Source: Paralvinella palmiformis (Eukaryota > Annelida > Polychaeta > Terebellida > Alvinellidae). Taken from it: a stretch of 64,000 bases of DNA. Where the stretch lies: NCBI GenBank assembly GCA_025642065.1, contig JAODUP010000407.1:181001-245000 (forward strand). The letters are read 5' to 3'. The position numbers were made by a program, and so were the translations under genes. Shown here one piece after another: positions 43,364 through 63,329 of this stretch; the stretch's first letter is position 1; each line of letters begins with the position of its first letter. The notes under the pieces were generated by a model. The model ran no database searches and had not been told where the DNA came from. It saw only the letters and a list, made by a program, of their open reading frames with translations.

Positions 43364-44135
43364 CTGGAATTACATCGAAATAGACACCTGGATTTCTTTG
43401 AGAACAGGTACACTTTGCTAATAAAATTAGCGGTAATCCTTGCAGTCTTATGCAAATAAATAGGCAAAAATATTCAGAATATCAATTCAAATTATATCGC
43501 TCGATGTTGTTTTTGATACAGTCATGATATTTGAAATTATTACTTTAGACTGTGTATAATTGATCTATAGTCGTGTTTGTTTTCTTAATTTTTGCTGAAT
43601 GCAAATCTATTTTAAGAAAGTTAATTTAAGATTAAAGGCGTTTATAGCATATTGTAATAATAATTACACTAAAGGAATTGGAATTACACAATTGTGCAAA
43701 TAAATGTCACTTGATATAATTTACCTTTTTGAACCTATACTTGGTTTTTAATAAGTACCTTCTCAGAGCTTTTTATTATTTATTATAATTCGGATAAATT
43801 GACCTTTTGAATTGTTTTAAAACTCCTGGAATAGCGCTGATGAAGAAATTCATTTTATATCACGTGATTGGTATTGTCTAATGCCGAGTAACTATCACTT
43901 GAAATGCAGAATTTAACAAATAAGTGTTGGCTGAGTTGTTGTCAAAACACACGCATCGCTTCTATTTCATCTTACCTGAATAGACACAGTCCTGGAATTT
44001 ACAATCAGTTCGTATAATCTCTGATTTCGGCGTCACCCTCATCGTTAAACTATCTTCTGGATGGTGCCGGAAGGAAACTATCGATTTAGAGTAGATACGT
44101 ACACGTGAGGACTGTTTGGAAGAAGACTGGTAAGA
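42951..44135 (-). CDS. Paralogue of the CUB/PPxY gene, last two exons recognised
   Basis: Two minus-strand exons (44135-43976 and 43363-42951) join in phase and align along their length with exons 4 and 5 of the plus-strand gene. The helix IIGIGLCIGIPLLMILISGVYSKYSKS and tail PPPYSEIVLPPSYEEAVQ are strongly conserved, with both PPxY motifs in place. The ectodomain is not: the CUB end reads TDCKFQDCVYS against TDWGFQACVCL, losing the WGF motif. The first of these exons appears to start in phase 0, whereas the paralogue enters with a split codon. No signal peptide or first half of the CUB domain could be found upstream. The gene is therefore partial as seen: either its 5' exons are too diverged to recognise or it is decaying. 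Function as inferred for the paralogue: membrane protein with WW-binding tail. Confidence 0.7.
43976..44135 (-). CDS. CUB paralogue, exon for the end of the CUB domain
   Basis: Minus-strand acceptor ATTAG (weak pyrimidine tract) and donor GTAAGA. Encodes SYQSSSKQSSRVRIYSKS, then EDSLTMRVTPKSEIIRTD and CKFQDCVYS. Aligns with SYQSVTKL...SNTMRVIFTS...CVCL of the other gene. The alternative acceptor CCAG nine bases further in keeps the same frame. Confidence 0.65.
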
Positions 44136-44139
44136 CTAA

Positions 44140-47100
44140 TCAATTTTAGACTGAACGTTCCAGAAGTTACTCACAGACCAAGAAATTCCTAACAGCTACT
44201 TCAATCCGTTTTCATCCCTTATCAATACATCTGTTAGTGTTCTGAGTTATAACGTACCATACTAAATAAACACCGCTCTGAACTCATATCAATAGTACAA
44301 GTCAGCAACGCCCAAATATATATTTATAATAATAACAATAACTTATCAAATGCCTATCTATCATCTATGTATAACCGCGACTGAATATGTAAAGTTGAAG
44401 ATCGATACCTAATGATAATAGTTTTATGAAGATCACAGATATCCTGTCTTAACTGGACATAAGAAAACACGTACTTGGCAACGAGTCAACTGTATGAATA
44501 CAGATACTGAGTGAGCGAGCGCATAAGTGATGTTCTTTTTACGATTTCCGATTATACAAATTAACGATGCGACTCTTAAAATCTACTTTTATCCTAGATG
44601 ACAAGCGCGCTCAAGTCTTCAGAAACACACACGCACACATATACGCATGCGCGCGCACTCCTGCTCAGCTAACTGAAACAAAATAATGGTCAGACATTAC
44701 ATTTTCAAATTTATATATTGTCCCATGAGGAATGGTTCTATTTATTGTCACAGTGATTTGTACCTGCCTATGCCAGTACTTTTCCGATACTGTCAAGATG
44801 TTCAATGTTGCGGAATATATGTGTAATAAATATGTTAGCCAGTCTAAGTCAAACAACAGGACTTAAGAGTGTGAGCAAAATGATTATGTTCGTCTTCCTC
44901 TTGTAAGCTTCTGCTCACAAAATTCCACGAAAACGCTATTTGCCAAAATACCAACGTAGTAGAGCATGGTGTATTATTTACCAATATATCGCCTATTATT
45001 TTCTACTAAACGCATGTGATCTTTACGGGATGGAAATTTAGTGTGTACAGTCATTTTCCTTTAAGCCGCATACCAACAATCGATATGCGGATAAATGAGA
45101 CGTGACTGTATCAGAAAAGGAAATTCGCGGGTTGAGTTAACCGAAACAGCCCCAGGTTAATAATGTTATACTAGTCTGTGGATGTTGGCTACATGATGAT
45201 TGATCTTCTTTGATTTTAGTTCTGCGTGTGTTATGCCTTTTCAATCAATACAGATAATGTTATAGTGATTTACTAATAAGATACTCTTCGCTTGATCATA
45301 TTCAATATCTCAAAGGAAAAGTCTTTAGGTTTTCATATTTTGAATGAATGGAGAAAAAAACACAACTGATTTCCATATTTTATTGCAGTTAAATAATAAA
45401 TGTGTTACCATTATGTGATATACGTAATTACATATGTACATATATGCATATATCACTATTTATTGAACATGGTAGTCATATGAACTTCATCTGTGAAAGG
45501 GTAGCAATTACCATCATTGAATTAAAAGTCGTCTTTTCTATTCTAAGGTAAACGCCATGATCCACGACCTTCATCAAAATAAGCGACGTTATGACTAGTG
45601 TTTTGACTAGTTATTTTCTGCCTTTGCTGCAATGATTTTTTGATCGATTCACGATGGAGTTGGAATCTATTTACTGACAGTATTTAATTCTAGGAATAGA
45701 TCGAATCTTTAAATGTTATCTATTTTTGGTGGATATTTTAATATGCACTCATGAAACTGAAATCATATCTAGACCCAAGTGTGTTAAATTTGCGATAAAC
45801 TTTCGTCCAAAGGAATACATATCTTCTTTTAATAGGCAAGTGGTGTGCATTAAGCGTACTGGCTTTGTAATAATTTATGTCTGAGTTAGAATCGATTCCT
45901 CTTAATGGGAGTACTCTACCACGTTCTACGCTGCGATCGTCACCCACAAGTTGATAAAAATAGTAAATTTTTCCGATCAACAGATCAGCAGACGTTCTGT
46001 TAATACGTTAATCCATCGGAAGATCATCTGCTTCCGTAACAAAGAACTTAAGGAACATGAAGTTGAAATTCTGCCACGATTGTCCGGATTTGGTGACCGC
46101 TGGATTAACGAAGATATAGTATTGGAAACATAGTTCAGCACCAAAGAAGATAATAGGAAACCGGATCTTTGTGAAGAACCTATTTCGAGATAAATCAGTA
46201 TTTAGACGAAATTAGTATTCGTATATTGAATGTATAACTGGGTTTTATTAAGCTTTCACGAGTAAATCATAATGATCTACTGGTTTTAGTGTGAAGGTAC
46301 ATTATTCTGATACAAGTGTAAATAATAACTTGTAAAAAGAACATCCGGTTCCATTAAAAACCATATTTACAGTCCTATACGTAACATATGTTGATTATCT
46401 TCAATAATGCGTTAGTACTTGATTTGACTGTGTGAGTCTGTAAATCAATCAGTGGAGATTTATTAATCCGGACTCTGGAATCATCTGGAACGTGTGGCTG
46501 AAGAAGATAAGACATAGATAACAATAGAATTGAAACCCGACTTCGGTCAGATAAACACTGCTGTCGACTAGAAAATGCGCTAATGGGACTCCAGAAGAAA
46601 TGGGATCGTTGATAAAGTTTTGACTAGACATATAAAATTACTGGAAAAGGCTTTAAAACGATAATAAATAATACATCTGTCATATACGGTGTCATCATTA
46701 ATCCGCTGTCCGGTCGGTTAAAATGTATTAAGACGAGATCCTTTAAATTTGAATGTTGGTATTATTCGCTGTCAATTAATAGTTCAAACTAGATATCAGT
46801 TATTCGAGTAGTTGCTGACATTCTTGTACATTCCATCGGTTGCCGAATTAAATTCAGGTGGAACTGACCAATATACAGGACACTCATACGAGATGAAAGA
46901 ACCATCAAGTTTGAATTTTACTTAAGTACCATTCGTTTGATGACCTTGTCTAAGAACAGAGAAGAAAGGAAGTTTGATTATTCACAGAGGAATTTGTTTT
47001 AGAAGAAAGGCTTACAGGTTGTTATATCCGAATTCACAGACAAGTGTCATCAAATAAAACGTATTTACCTTGAGACTGAAAACCACTGGCGAATTGCCAT

Positions 47101-47450
47101 TATAACAGTGTACTGGCACGGGAACTGAGTTGGCCATTAGGCTTTCTGTGGCATAACAGAACAAAAAGACAAATATTTATCGCTTCATTTTCGTTGTCTC
47201 TTTCTAAATCCCGAACCGAGAGCCCTTTTAGCCATGAAGAATTGCGTAAAATGGCAATATCAACTGGATATTTTCTGTTCATCACGCAATTATAAGCCGA
47301 TTGAATACCATTATTCGTGATTTGGCTAACGAGATACTATACTCAGCTTTTGGTTAGAATCTTGATTAACACAATGTTAAATCGGACAATAAACAAAAGA
47401 ATATATTGTTGTTACCAATTATGCAAAAATATGCAAACACGGCCTCGTTT
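44140..47450. other. Unexplained stretch with weak minus-strand coding signals
   Basis: Any upstream exons of the CUB paralogue should be here. Minus-strand readings such as LSVRDLERDNENEAINI (within 47100-47285), YECPVYWSVPPEFNSATDG (about 46800-46920) and GRVLPLRGIDSNSDINYYKA (45738-45980) look protein-like but I cannot join or name them. Confidence 0.35.
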
Positions 47451-47451
47451 T

Positions 47452-47564
<113 letters not shown>

Positions 47565-47779
47565 TTATTCTAGTTTTCATATTTAGTCCAACCCATGGCG
47601 TAACATAAAGAATTACTTATTTATAGTTATCTCTCCAGTAGAGTGGTAGGTGATTTATCAGGTGAGCTGGAATCTATATCAACAGGCAGGTACGGCACCT
47701 ATGACGATAATATTATCTAGATTTATGAGGCCTGGGTTAATTAAGGTGAGTATTAATAAGTAAGTTCACGACACTAAAT

Positions 47780-47960
47780 AGTAACGCATTTGTCACGTAC
47801 ATAAAGCGGATTATCTGGGCTCCACAGGCTGACAAGTATCCAGGACTTGATATCAATGTTTAGGGCTTATTTATAAATAGGTCTATGAATGTATAGATTT
47901 GTGAAGCAGTAGGTCTATGAATGGCTAGGTTTATGAATGCATAGGTTTATGTATGCATAT
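47780..47960. repeat. Diverged third copy of the 255-bp repeat
   Basis: Shares TTTGTCNCGTAC, AAAGCG, CCACAGGCTGA and later ATGTATAG/TTTATGNA motifs with 37308-37562, at clearly lower identity and with indels. Confidence 0.6.
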
Positions 47961-48002
47961 ATTTTATGTGTAGTGTATCGTAATGCATGTGCTAGGTCAG
48001 TC

Positions 48003-48007
<5 letters not shown>

Positions 48008-48053
<46 letters not shown>

Positions 48054-48056
48054 GCA

Positions 48057-48100
<44 letters not shown>
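48008..48100. repeat. (TA)n(CA)n(GA)n microsatellite
   Basis: TA run, short CA run, then GA run. Confidence 0.95.
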
Positions 48101-48104
<4 letters not shown>

Positions 48105-48561
48105 AGGACAACAATGTTTTTATTTATGACTGTTTATCAATATGGAATTCCCGAGAAAAACTTATTATGTGGTGAAATAATATCAAAGTAAGGATATTAT
48201 TATGTAAAGACTAAGTTGTGTGTGTGAGCGTGAATGGGTGCGTGCTTGCGTGCGTGCGTTCGTGTACATTCATATGTATGATGTTGACCTAGAATAATTC
48301 GGGTCATTTAGTACATTAAGCAGATTACTCTAGTTATACCTATCTACTGATCTACTGATCCCATATCCTGCCTATTGACAACCTAATAAGCTATGTCATC
48401 ATGCAACACATTATCGATAACCTGTATCATAACGGGCTGTACGTGGATATAATGGCTTCCTGACTATCAATTTAGATCTACAGTTCTTGGACAATTAACC
48501 TGCTATTTAAAATGTCATTTAGAAAGAGACAGTTGATGGTCTTACAGTTAACATAGCTATC

Positions 48562-48609
<48 letters not shown>

Positions 48610-48644
48610 ATCTCCCTCTCCCCTCTCTCTCACATACACCCCCA

Positions 48645-48726
<82 letters not shown>

Positions 48727-48770
48727 CCCCTCTCTGTCCCATCTCTCTCTTCTCTCTCTCTCTCTCTCTT
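48562..48770. repeat. (CT)n(CA)n(CT)n compound microsatellite
   Basis: About 210 bp of CT-rich sequence enclosing a 65-bp pure CA run. Confidence 0.95.
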
Positions 48771-49103
48771 CCCGTCAGCCATTTGTCTGACTCATGATGA
48801 TGATAAGATAAGTGTGGCATGCCATGTCTGACTGCATCCTGTCAGCTTAATGTCAGATCAGAAGAGCTAATGCTATCAAAGAGTTGCAGAAAGAAGCCCA
48901 TAGACAGATCCTGACATTATGGATGATAAAGGTGAAGTAATCCGTCATAGCTCCACATGGATCAGTTATCATCGACCCCCGTCAACTGTCTCTGGTGAGC
49001 TCTTCCCCGTCCGCGACAGATATCAGCTGAGCTAATTCTAGAGAATTCACTCAGGTAGGCCACAATGCTAAATGACGGATACTTTTGCTGGCTGTGTTAC
49101 AAT

Positions 49104-49144
49104 TAGATGAGTGAGTGAGTGAGTGAGTGAGTGAGTGAGTGAGT
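49104..49144. repeat. (GAGT)n array
   Basis: About ten GAGT units, the same unit as at 5515-6129. Confidence 0.95.
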
Positions 49145-49433
49145 AAGACCATATACCACCTCGCAGCATGCAATGGGACGTAGTGTTAAACCCTAAATGT
49201 TATCCATAAAACAGGCGATCTTCTTCACGAAATTTTGGTGGCTTAAATTGGAGCTGTTGCTGATGATGATGATGATGATGTAGGGGTTGTTGTTGTTGAT
49301 GGTGACGATGAAGATGATTATTATCATTAAGGTGGTGATTACGAAAGAATTGTGACAGAACTTGCAGAATCGTTAACTTCCCCAGAAGTTAAAACAAATC
49401 AGAACATAAACCTCGCCATTGGCCTGGTGTCAG

Positions 49434-49628
49434 CGATATGTGTGTAATAGGATCACATATGGATGATATGTGTGTAATAGGATCACATATGGATGATATC
49501 TGTGTAATAGGATCACAGATGGATAATATGTGTGTAACAGGATTACAGATGAATGATATGTGTGTAATAGGATCGCAGATGGATGATATGTGTGTAATAG
49601 GATCACAGATGGATGATATGTGTATCAT
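49434..49628. repeat. 30-bp minisatellite, about 6.5 copies
   Basis: The unit is GATATGTGTGTAATAGGATC followed by ACAGATGGAT (30 bp), with a few substitutions per copy. Because 30 is a multiple of three and the unit lacks stops in some frames, it reads open on both strands (MCVIGSQMDD on plus, ISSICDPITH on minus). Confidence 0.95.
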
Positions 49629-49639
49629 GATTATAGAGT

Positions 49640-51345
49640 GATACGGTCTATTAAACGAAACGGTCAAAGTGTTAACGGTTAATCGACGTATGACGGGCTA
49701 GTCTGGATCGGTCTGCGCGTTCCAAGCCATTAAAGCGTCTGAGCACTCACTACACATCAGCTCCAGAAGACGAGGGTGGCGACAATGGCGAGGTACAGCT
49801 CCGGAGAGCTGATGATACTGTCCAGAGGAGATATCGTTCGCTGTCTCTGATCTACGTAAGATGTCGCCGAGTCATCGCAAGCTGGCATAACGGCCGATCG
49901 TGTCACGTGAAGATGACGACGGTAGTGATGCTAGAAGACAACTTAGGCCTTAATGACAACTAGCGCCCCCTAACGATCTAATCAAGCACGCTTAATGAGA
50001 CGCGTCGACCAATTAGCGGCGTAGTCTGTATCATCTTCCCTATCGTCACAAGTTTGTCTTTGCGGTGTTAACCAGGGAGCGCCACCATCGAGTCTTGGCA
50101 CGGGGCTCGCGATTAGAATGGAGGCGGTTACTGTTTATTGATCCACGTTTTGGGATGATGTTTGTCTGTTGGCGTCGATGTGGCGCCCAATTTCGGTCGA
50201 CTTTATGTCGGTGGACGACGCCCAGCGAACGAGAACTCGTGATATTGAAGAAAGCAGCGACCGAGCAGGATTGAGTGATAAGGAAATCTCTCTCTCTTTC
50301 CAGAACCCCTTCTGACGAGATTACGGTCAGTTTGAATAAGAAAAACTGTGATGAAATAGAGTGGGTTAGTTTTTAATTGGATAGAAATGGACTGGGTACA
50401 ATTAACCTAGACAGCTCGACAAACTTAAAAAGCAACAGAATTGCGCTGTGACATAAAGTTTATGGCAGAAAATTGATGAGCAACATTAGTGAGTATAATA
50501 GACCAGTCAAGAGGAATAGACCAGTCACGGATACGATTGAATTATAACCAAACGGTGCTCGAACTGTGTGACCAAACCATTCTTGACCTGTGGCCAAATT
50601 GTGCACCAAAGCCGTGTTTGTGGGCGGGCCACTGGTTGTCTCGTGCTTTACGAGGATCGAACCTCGTGCGGGGTTTCTTCGCGCACTGCGGAATTCGCAG
50701 CACACCTCCAAGGCGCTGACATCGGACGTGACCGGCGCAGGTTACGAGCTTTAGCGCCCCACTACGGCCGTCCGGACGGTACCACTCCAGAACACTTCCG
50801 TTCAGGATACTTGGCCATTAGTTGCGATAGCCGTGGGATACATAACGCCTACAGGGAGCAACACTTAGACCGCTACACGCTATCCCACCACGCTGGTAGG
50901 CGACCAATCGATTGGCGCGTCCTCTAGCGGGTTAGCCCGGCCTTCGGCCTGCCATCTGGTGGCCAGTCTAGGGATCGGCATGCCTCTATCGGGTAGTCTT
51001 ACGGCATGAATGAGGGCCGGACGGGACGGGACACTGGTCAAAGTCCGAGCTGACGCCTCTGATGGTGTAATTACTTGTCAGTATCCGTGGACGGCGACAA
51101 GACCCGGATCATCGACAGCTCTACTTTCTATATCACGCTGATATTAACTTGTTTGCTGAGTTATGTCGCCCTCTCACTAAGTGGCTTATTACGCTTGAGT
51201 CAGTATCAGGATCTGTCGGAAGGGATTGGGAAAGCTTCGTAACTCGCAATCATCGCAGCCAAGTAGAGTACGAGACGTAGACGTGACGTAGATGCCATAT
51301 GATATACATATACGGAGTCAAAGTAAACAAACCGAGGGTGAGTTT
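49640..51345. other. GC-richer, CpG-containing stretch of unknown role
   Basis: Base composition is visibly less AT-rich than the neighbours, with many CG dinucleotides between about 49980 and 51130. A 119-codon plus frame (50568-50927) and others overlap without family resemblance. On the minus strand near 50650-50670, CGAGG-TTCGATC-CTCG looks like a tRNA T-arm, but I could not fold a whole tRNA. It could be a promoter/CpG-rich region or an old repeat. Confidence 0.4.
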
Positions 51346-51347
51346 CA

Positions 51348-51383
51348 TTGCCCCCCCCCCCTCCGGGGTGGGGGGGGGGGCAA
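51348..51383. repeat. C-tract/G-tract perfect hairpin
   Basis: TTG plus ten C (51348-51360) pairs with ten G plus CAA (51371-51383), a 13-bp perfect stem with a 10-base loop. Confidence 0.9.
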
Positions 51384-51479
51384 GGGACTATAATGCCAAA
51401 TTGATTGGATATGGTTGGTGTTATTGGTTTGTGTACTAGTCAGTGACTAGTGTGTAGACGTGTAGGTGAGTAATGCACC

Positions 51480-51870
51480 TGTTGATAAAGTGTTAGATAG
51501 ATCGCTAGAGAGATAGATAGATTAATTTATCGATTGATTGATAGATCAATCAATCGATCAATGAATCAAATAATCAAGCATTTTATGGAATTGGTATACT
51601 AAGTGGTTAATAAATAAATAAATAAATTCGGTCAGTGAGTGAGTGAGTGAGTCAGTCAGTCAGTTGGTCAATTAACCATCAGATAGCCGTAGCGCTAAGC
51701 TATTCAAATAAGTAGTAAATCATTCATTCATTCATTCATTCATCGAATCAACTAGTGGGTCGGTTAATGAGTTAGGCTGTTAGGCAGTCTATTAATCGGT
51801 CACTCAAATCGATTGAATCATCGACTGGCTGATATGTGAATGAATGAATGGATGAATGAATGAATGAATT
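51480..51870. repeat. Mosaic of tetranucleotide repeats
   Basis: Short arrays of GATA, GATT/AATC, AAAT, GAGT/CAGT, ATTC and GAAT follow one another, with partial inverted symmetry (GATTGATTGATAGATCAATC). Confidence 0.8.
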
Positions 51871-52829
51871 TCGGAAATTTTCATTAAATAGGCCAAGATA
51901 AAGTGATTTCTACTACTAAAGTGTCACATTTTGGTATTTACAACAAAAACATTGCCGACGACCTTTAGTACTAACACTAATTCGACTAATTTGTTAATAC
52001 ACAGCCACAACGCCTCAGCCATATCGAATATTGGCTATATTAATATACGAATGTTTTTTTAACTATTCAATAATAGTAAAATGAGTGTGTATTGTTATTA
52101 TTATTATTATTATTATTCGGTGCCTGAAAACTCTACATATCTTTCAAATACTAACTCATTGTGCCTGCTAATGTTAGAACCACGTTTAATGGTTCTATTG
52201 TGGTCAGCTAACGCGGCATCTGATGGTGAGGAGAACCGTCTTATCAGGTGGCAGCTAAACAGCAGTCAATCTCGGCCAAGTCAATAATATTAGATAAGAA
52301 AGCTTGGCGAGTGACCGATTGTTGGTTGGCTATACAAGAGTTTATTGGCTTAGGGTATGTGTGTGTCACACGGTGTGGCGTTGGCTAGTGCATGTATGAT
52401 CGTAAGTGGGTGGTTAATGTATGTGACACACTGGATGTACTTAGTTAGTTAGTTAGTTAGTTTGCAGATGTGTCAGTTTATGCGGCTGGTTAGTATATGT
52501 GTCACTGTGCGTCGCTTGTTAGTGCACGTGCCTCTGTGTATCTGGTTGCCGTGTGTTACTGATAGCAACTTTGATGTTATAAAACCTATCCCAGATGATA
52601 GCAAGTGTTAACCCCACCCTGGTGTGTGCTCTATTGCTTAGTGCTTCGGATTGAGATAACTGTTCATCTGTCCGTGCTAGCTGAGAAATACTGAGACTGA
52701 AAGAAAGAGATGGATGATTATATATATATATAGAGAGAGAGAGAGAGGTAGATAGATGAGTGAATGGATGCATCAATGGATGGATGGATGGATTAATGGA
52801 TGGATAGATGAATTAGTGAATAGAGAGAG

Positions 52830-52873
<44 letters not shown>

Positions 52874-54406
52874 ATCGTGCTTTCCAAGCAGTTTACTGCC
52901 TGGTGTCATGCATTTCCTCCATTCACTTCTATGGCTTATCATCTCAGGGTTAGGTCTAACCGTATACTGTACACCATCTGTTGGAAATAAAATGACCAGC
53001 AGGGCTCCGGACTTCTATCCAATCACAGTATAATAATATCCTCGCCAACTGCAGCCAAAAATCCAGTCTTTCCTCTGTCTCAACATTAAACAGTTACTAA
53101 ACTGTCTGACATAACCTCCTCGGTAACCCGTCCCCAGCCATCTCATAGCAGGGGCACTTCCCTTTCTTCCTTTTCTAACAGCATGACCTTCCCAGTCCAA
53201 GCTGCATGACCCATCCTACTGGGGGCAAATTTCTGTTGATCTTCCTCACAACCCCCCTCCTCTCTATGTGTGTGTGTGTGTGCGCGCGCGCGTGTGTGGG
53301 GGTGTCTGTGTGTGCGTTCTTTCAGCGATTCTGCTCGGCTTCCGATGAAAGGAACAGTCCAAAGAAAGAAGGCATTCTTTGATTACATATTCAGACCACA
53401 TGCCACGTCCTGAGAATTGCCGCTCTCTGACACGGAGGCCAATCTCCGCCGTTGTGTGTCGTAGAGATACCCGAATGCCGACCAGCCTTGACTTAACTCC
53501 ATTACTAATCCTTGACCCCTGGCTGACAAACACGTCCCCAGACATTATATGCGAACAAGCCATCACGATAGTCAACTTACAGCGACCGGGCAGAGGCTGA
53601 ATGGGTTATCGATGAGTGGCGCTTTCTCGGGTTCGTGTCGCACACAGCGAGTTAGTCGTCACGAAGGCTGGTTATTGTTGGCTTGGCTTACACGGCGTGT
53701 TTGGATACAGAGACAGTGTTGCTTACAAGACGCCAGTGAATGCCATCTGTAGGACTCGAGAAATATCCCGAAAAAAGAAAGCACGATTTACGGATCTCGA
53801 TTGAACAGTAATGGCAACATGTACAGGGAACTAATAGTACATCTTACATTGCTTAAACACTTCTAATAATTAAGCAACCGATAATGACTACTACTACCGA
53901 GCTGCCACAATAATGATGCACAATCTACATTTTAACGTTAAAAGCAATTATGTACAATATGCACTGTATTCTCGACAATCACGCAATCATAACAAGAATA
54001 GCAATATTGCAGATTTGACAAAATGCTATTACTAGCGGAACCATTAAAATGCAATACACTGGTTGGCCAATATCACGTACCTAAAATTGTACAACAATTA
54101 TTTAACCTTAAGCATAGCATTGAACGAGTGAGTGTTTACAATCGGTTTTTCCTGTTCTAGTCAGTTTTTATATATTACAAGTTTCATTACTTAATACCAA
54201 GACACGTCATAAATTGTTCTTATTACATGTAGTCTTTTAAATGTTTAGTTTTTTTTTGTATTTTTGCCATTTAATCCTTTTACTAATTTGTTTTTTTACG
54301 GTGCATTACTAATTAAATATTATACAACTGGTTCTGAATTACGCATTCATGTTTTACTCTTCTGTTGATCTTGTACAGCTCTTTTGAACAAGCTTATAAG
54401 TTTTGT

Positions 54407-54407
<1 letters not shown>
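51871..54407. other. No gene recognised
   Basis: Contains a short ATT array near 52095-52118, GA-rich runs near 52730-52866 and CG/TG units near 53265-53300. Frames at 53264-53804 overlap on both strands without any recognised family. Confidence 0.45.

Positions 54408-54495
<88 letters not shown>
54408..54495. repeat. (AAT)n(ATT)n palindromic trinucleotide block
   Basis: About 65 bp of AAT units turn into ATT units, so the block can fold back on itself. Confidence 0.95.
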
Positions 54496-54509
54496 TGAGC
54501 TTTATTGTG

Positions 54510-54673
54510 ATGATGATGATTGATGTTTTACGGCCACTTTTGTGCACACGGTAGGTAAAAGGTTATCAAGCGAATTCAAAGATGAAACACCCTTGATATA
54601 TGCCAATATTTGAACTCAGGTGGTAGTGATCTGTGGTCCAATACGCTACCAACTAGACCACACGGAGGCGCCA
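54510..54673 (-). mobile_element. tRNA-derived SINE
   Basis: On the minus strand: GGCGCCTCCGTGTGGTCTAG with an A-box-like TGGTCTAGTTGGTAGCG and a B-box-like GAGTTCAAATATTGG about 35 bases later, then a body with GGGTGTTTCATC. The body motif GGGTGTTNCATCT recurs in the similar element at 62090-62180. Confidence 0.72.
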
Positions 54674-55229
54674 CTTGAACTTTATTAGATGTTATTAATA
54701 TTTTAAAATAAATATGTTGTTTTACTGGTATTCATTGACGATCTTGAGTGACATAACCATATCCTTCTGTTTTGTTGCTACACCATTCTGAATTATGAGA
54801 GTGGCGAGAAGCTGTCAAACCAGACGATACGTCAGACTGCGTTACTTTCCGATACCGAAGATTACAGTTTGATTTATTTAAACCATTTTCCACCATTATA
54901 TTTTCAGGTGTCAACCAAATCAAGACCATTTTATGCAGTGCATTGCTCTTCAGAATGACTGGACACTCACCTGTGTTCTAAGGTGCAAATTTCTGTAAAA
55001 TATAATAAATACTGGATTCACAGTAGATGCTTAGCGAAATGGCGTGGCCATTATAGATGGGATTCGGATGGCTTCATTATCATAACAGGACTGACTTGAA
55101 CATATCAATCCGGAACGTCTACGCACGGCTATGATCTGATATGCGGCCAGTAGGCATCGATATTCGACATTCGATTTTGAGAAGTCAGTGGTGCCACCAA
55201 GCGGCTAGATCCATCAACTTACCTCTCCG
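54674..55229 (+). other. Upstream region of the UNC93A-like gene
   Basis: Promoter and 5' UTR should lie here. An in-frame TAG 21 bases before the ATG at 55230 closes the frame upstream. No TATA box identified. Confidence 0.4.

Positions 55230-63329
<8,100 letters not shown>

Noticed and set aside
46449..46631. Minus-strand ISSGVPLAHF resembling INSPGYPQAHYN of CUB exon 2
   Set aside because: Requires a codon deletion, no cysteines align, and no acceptor/donor pair keeps phase. Too weak to call an exon.
48557..48820. 87-codon VCVC/RERE minus frame
   Set aside because: Translation of CT and CA repeats.
50650..50670. T-arm-like CGAGGTTCGATCCTCG (minus strand) as a tRNA gene
   Set aside because: No matching acceptor stem or convincing A box at the right distance.
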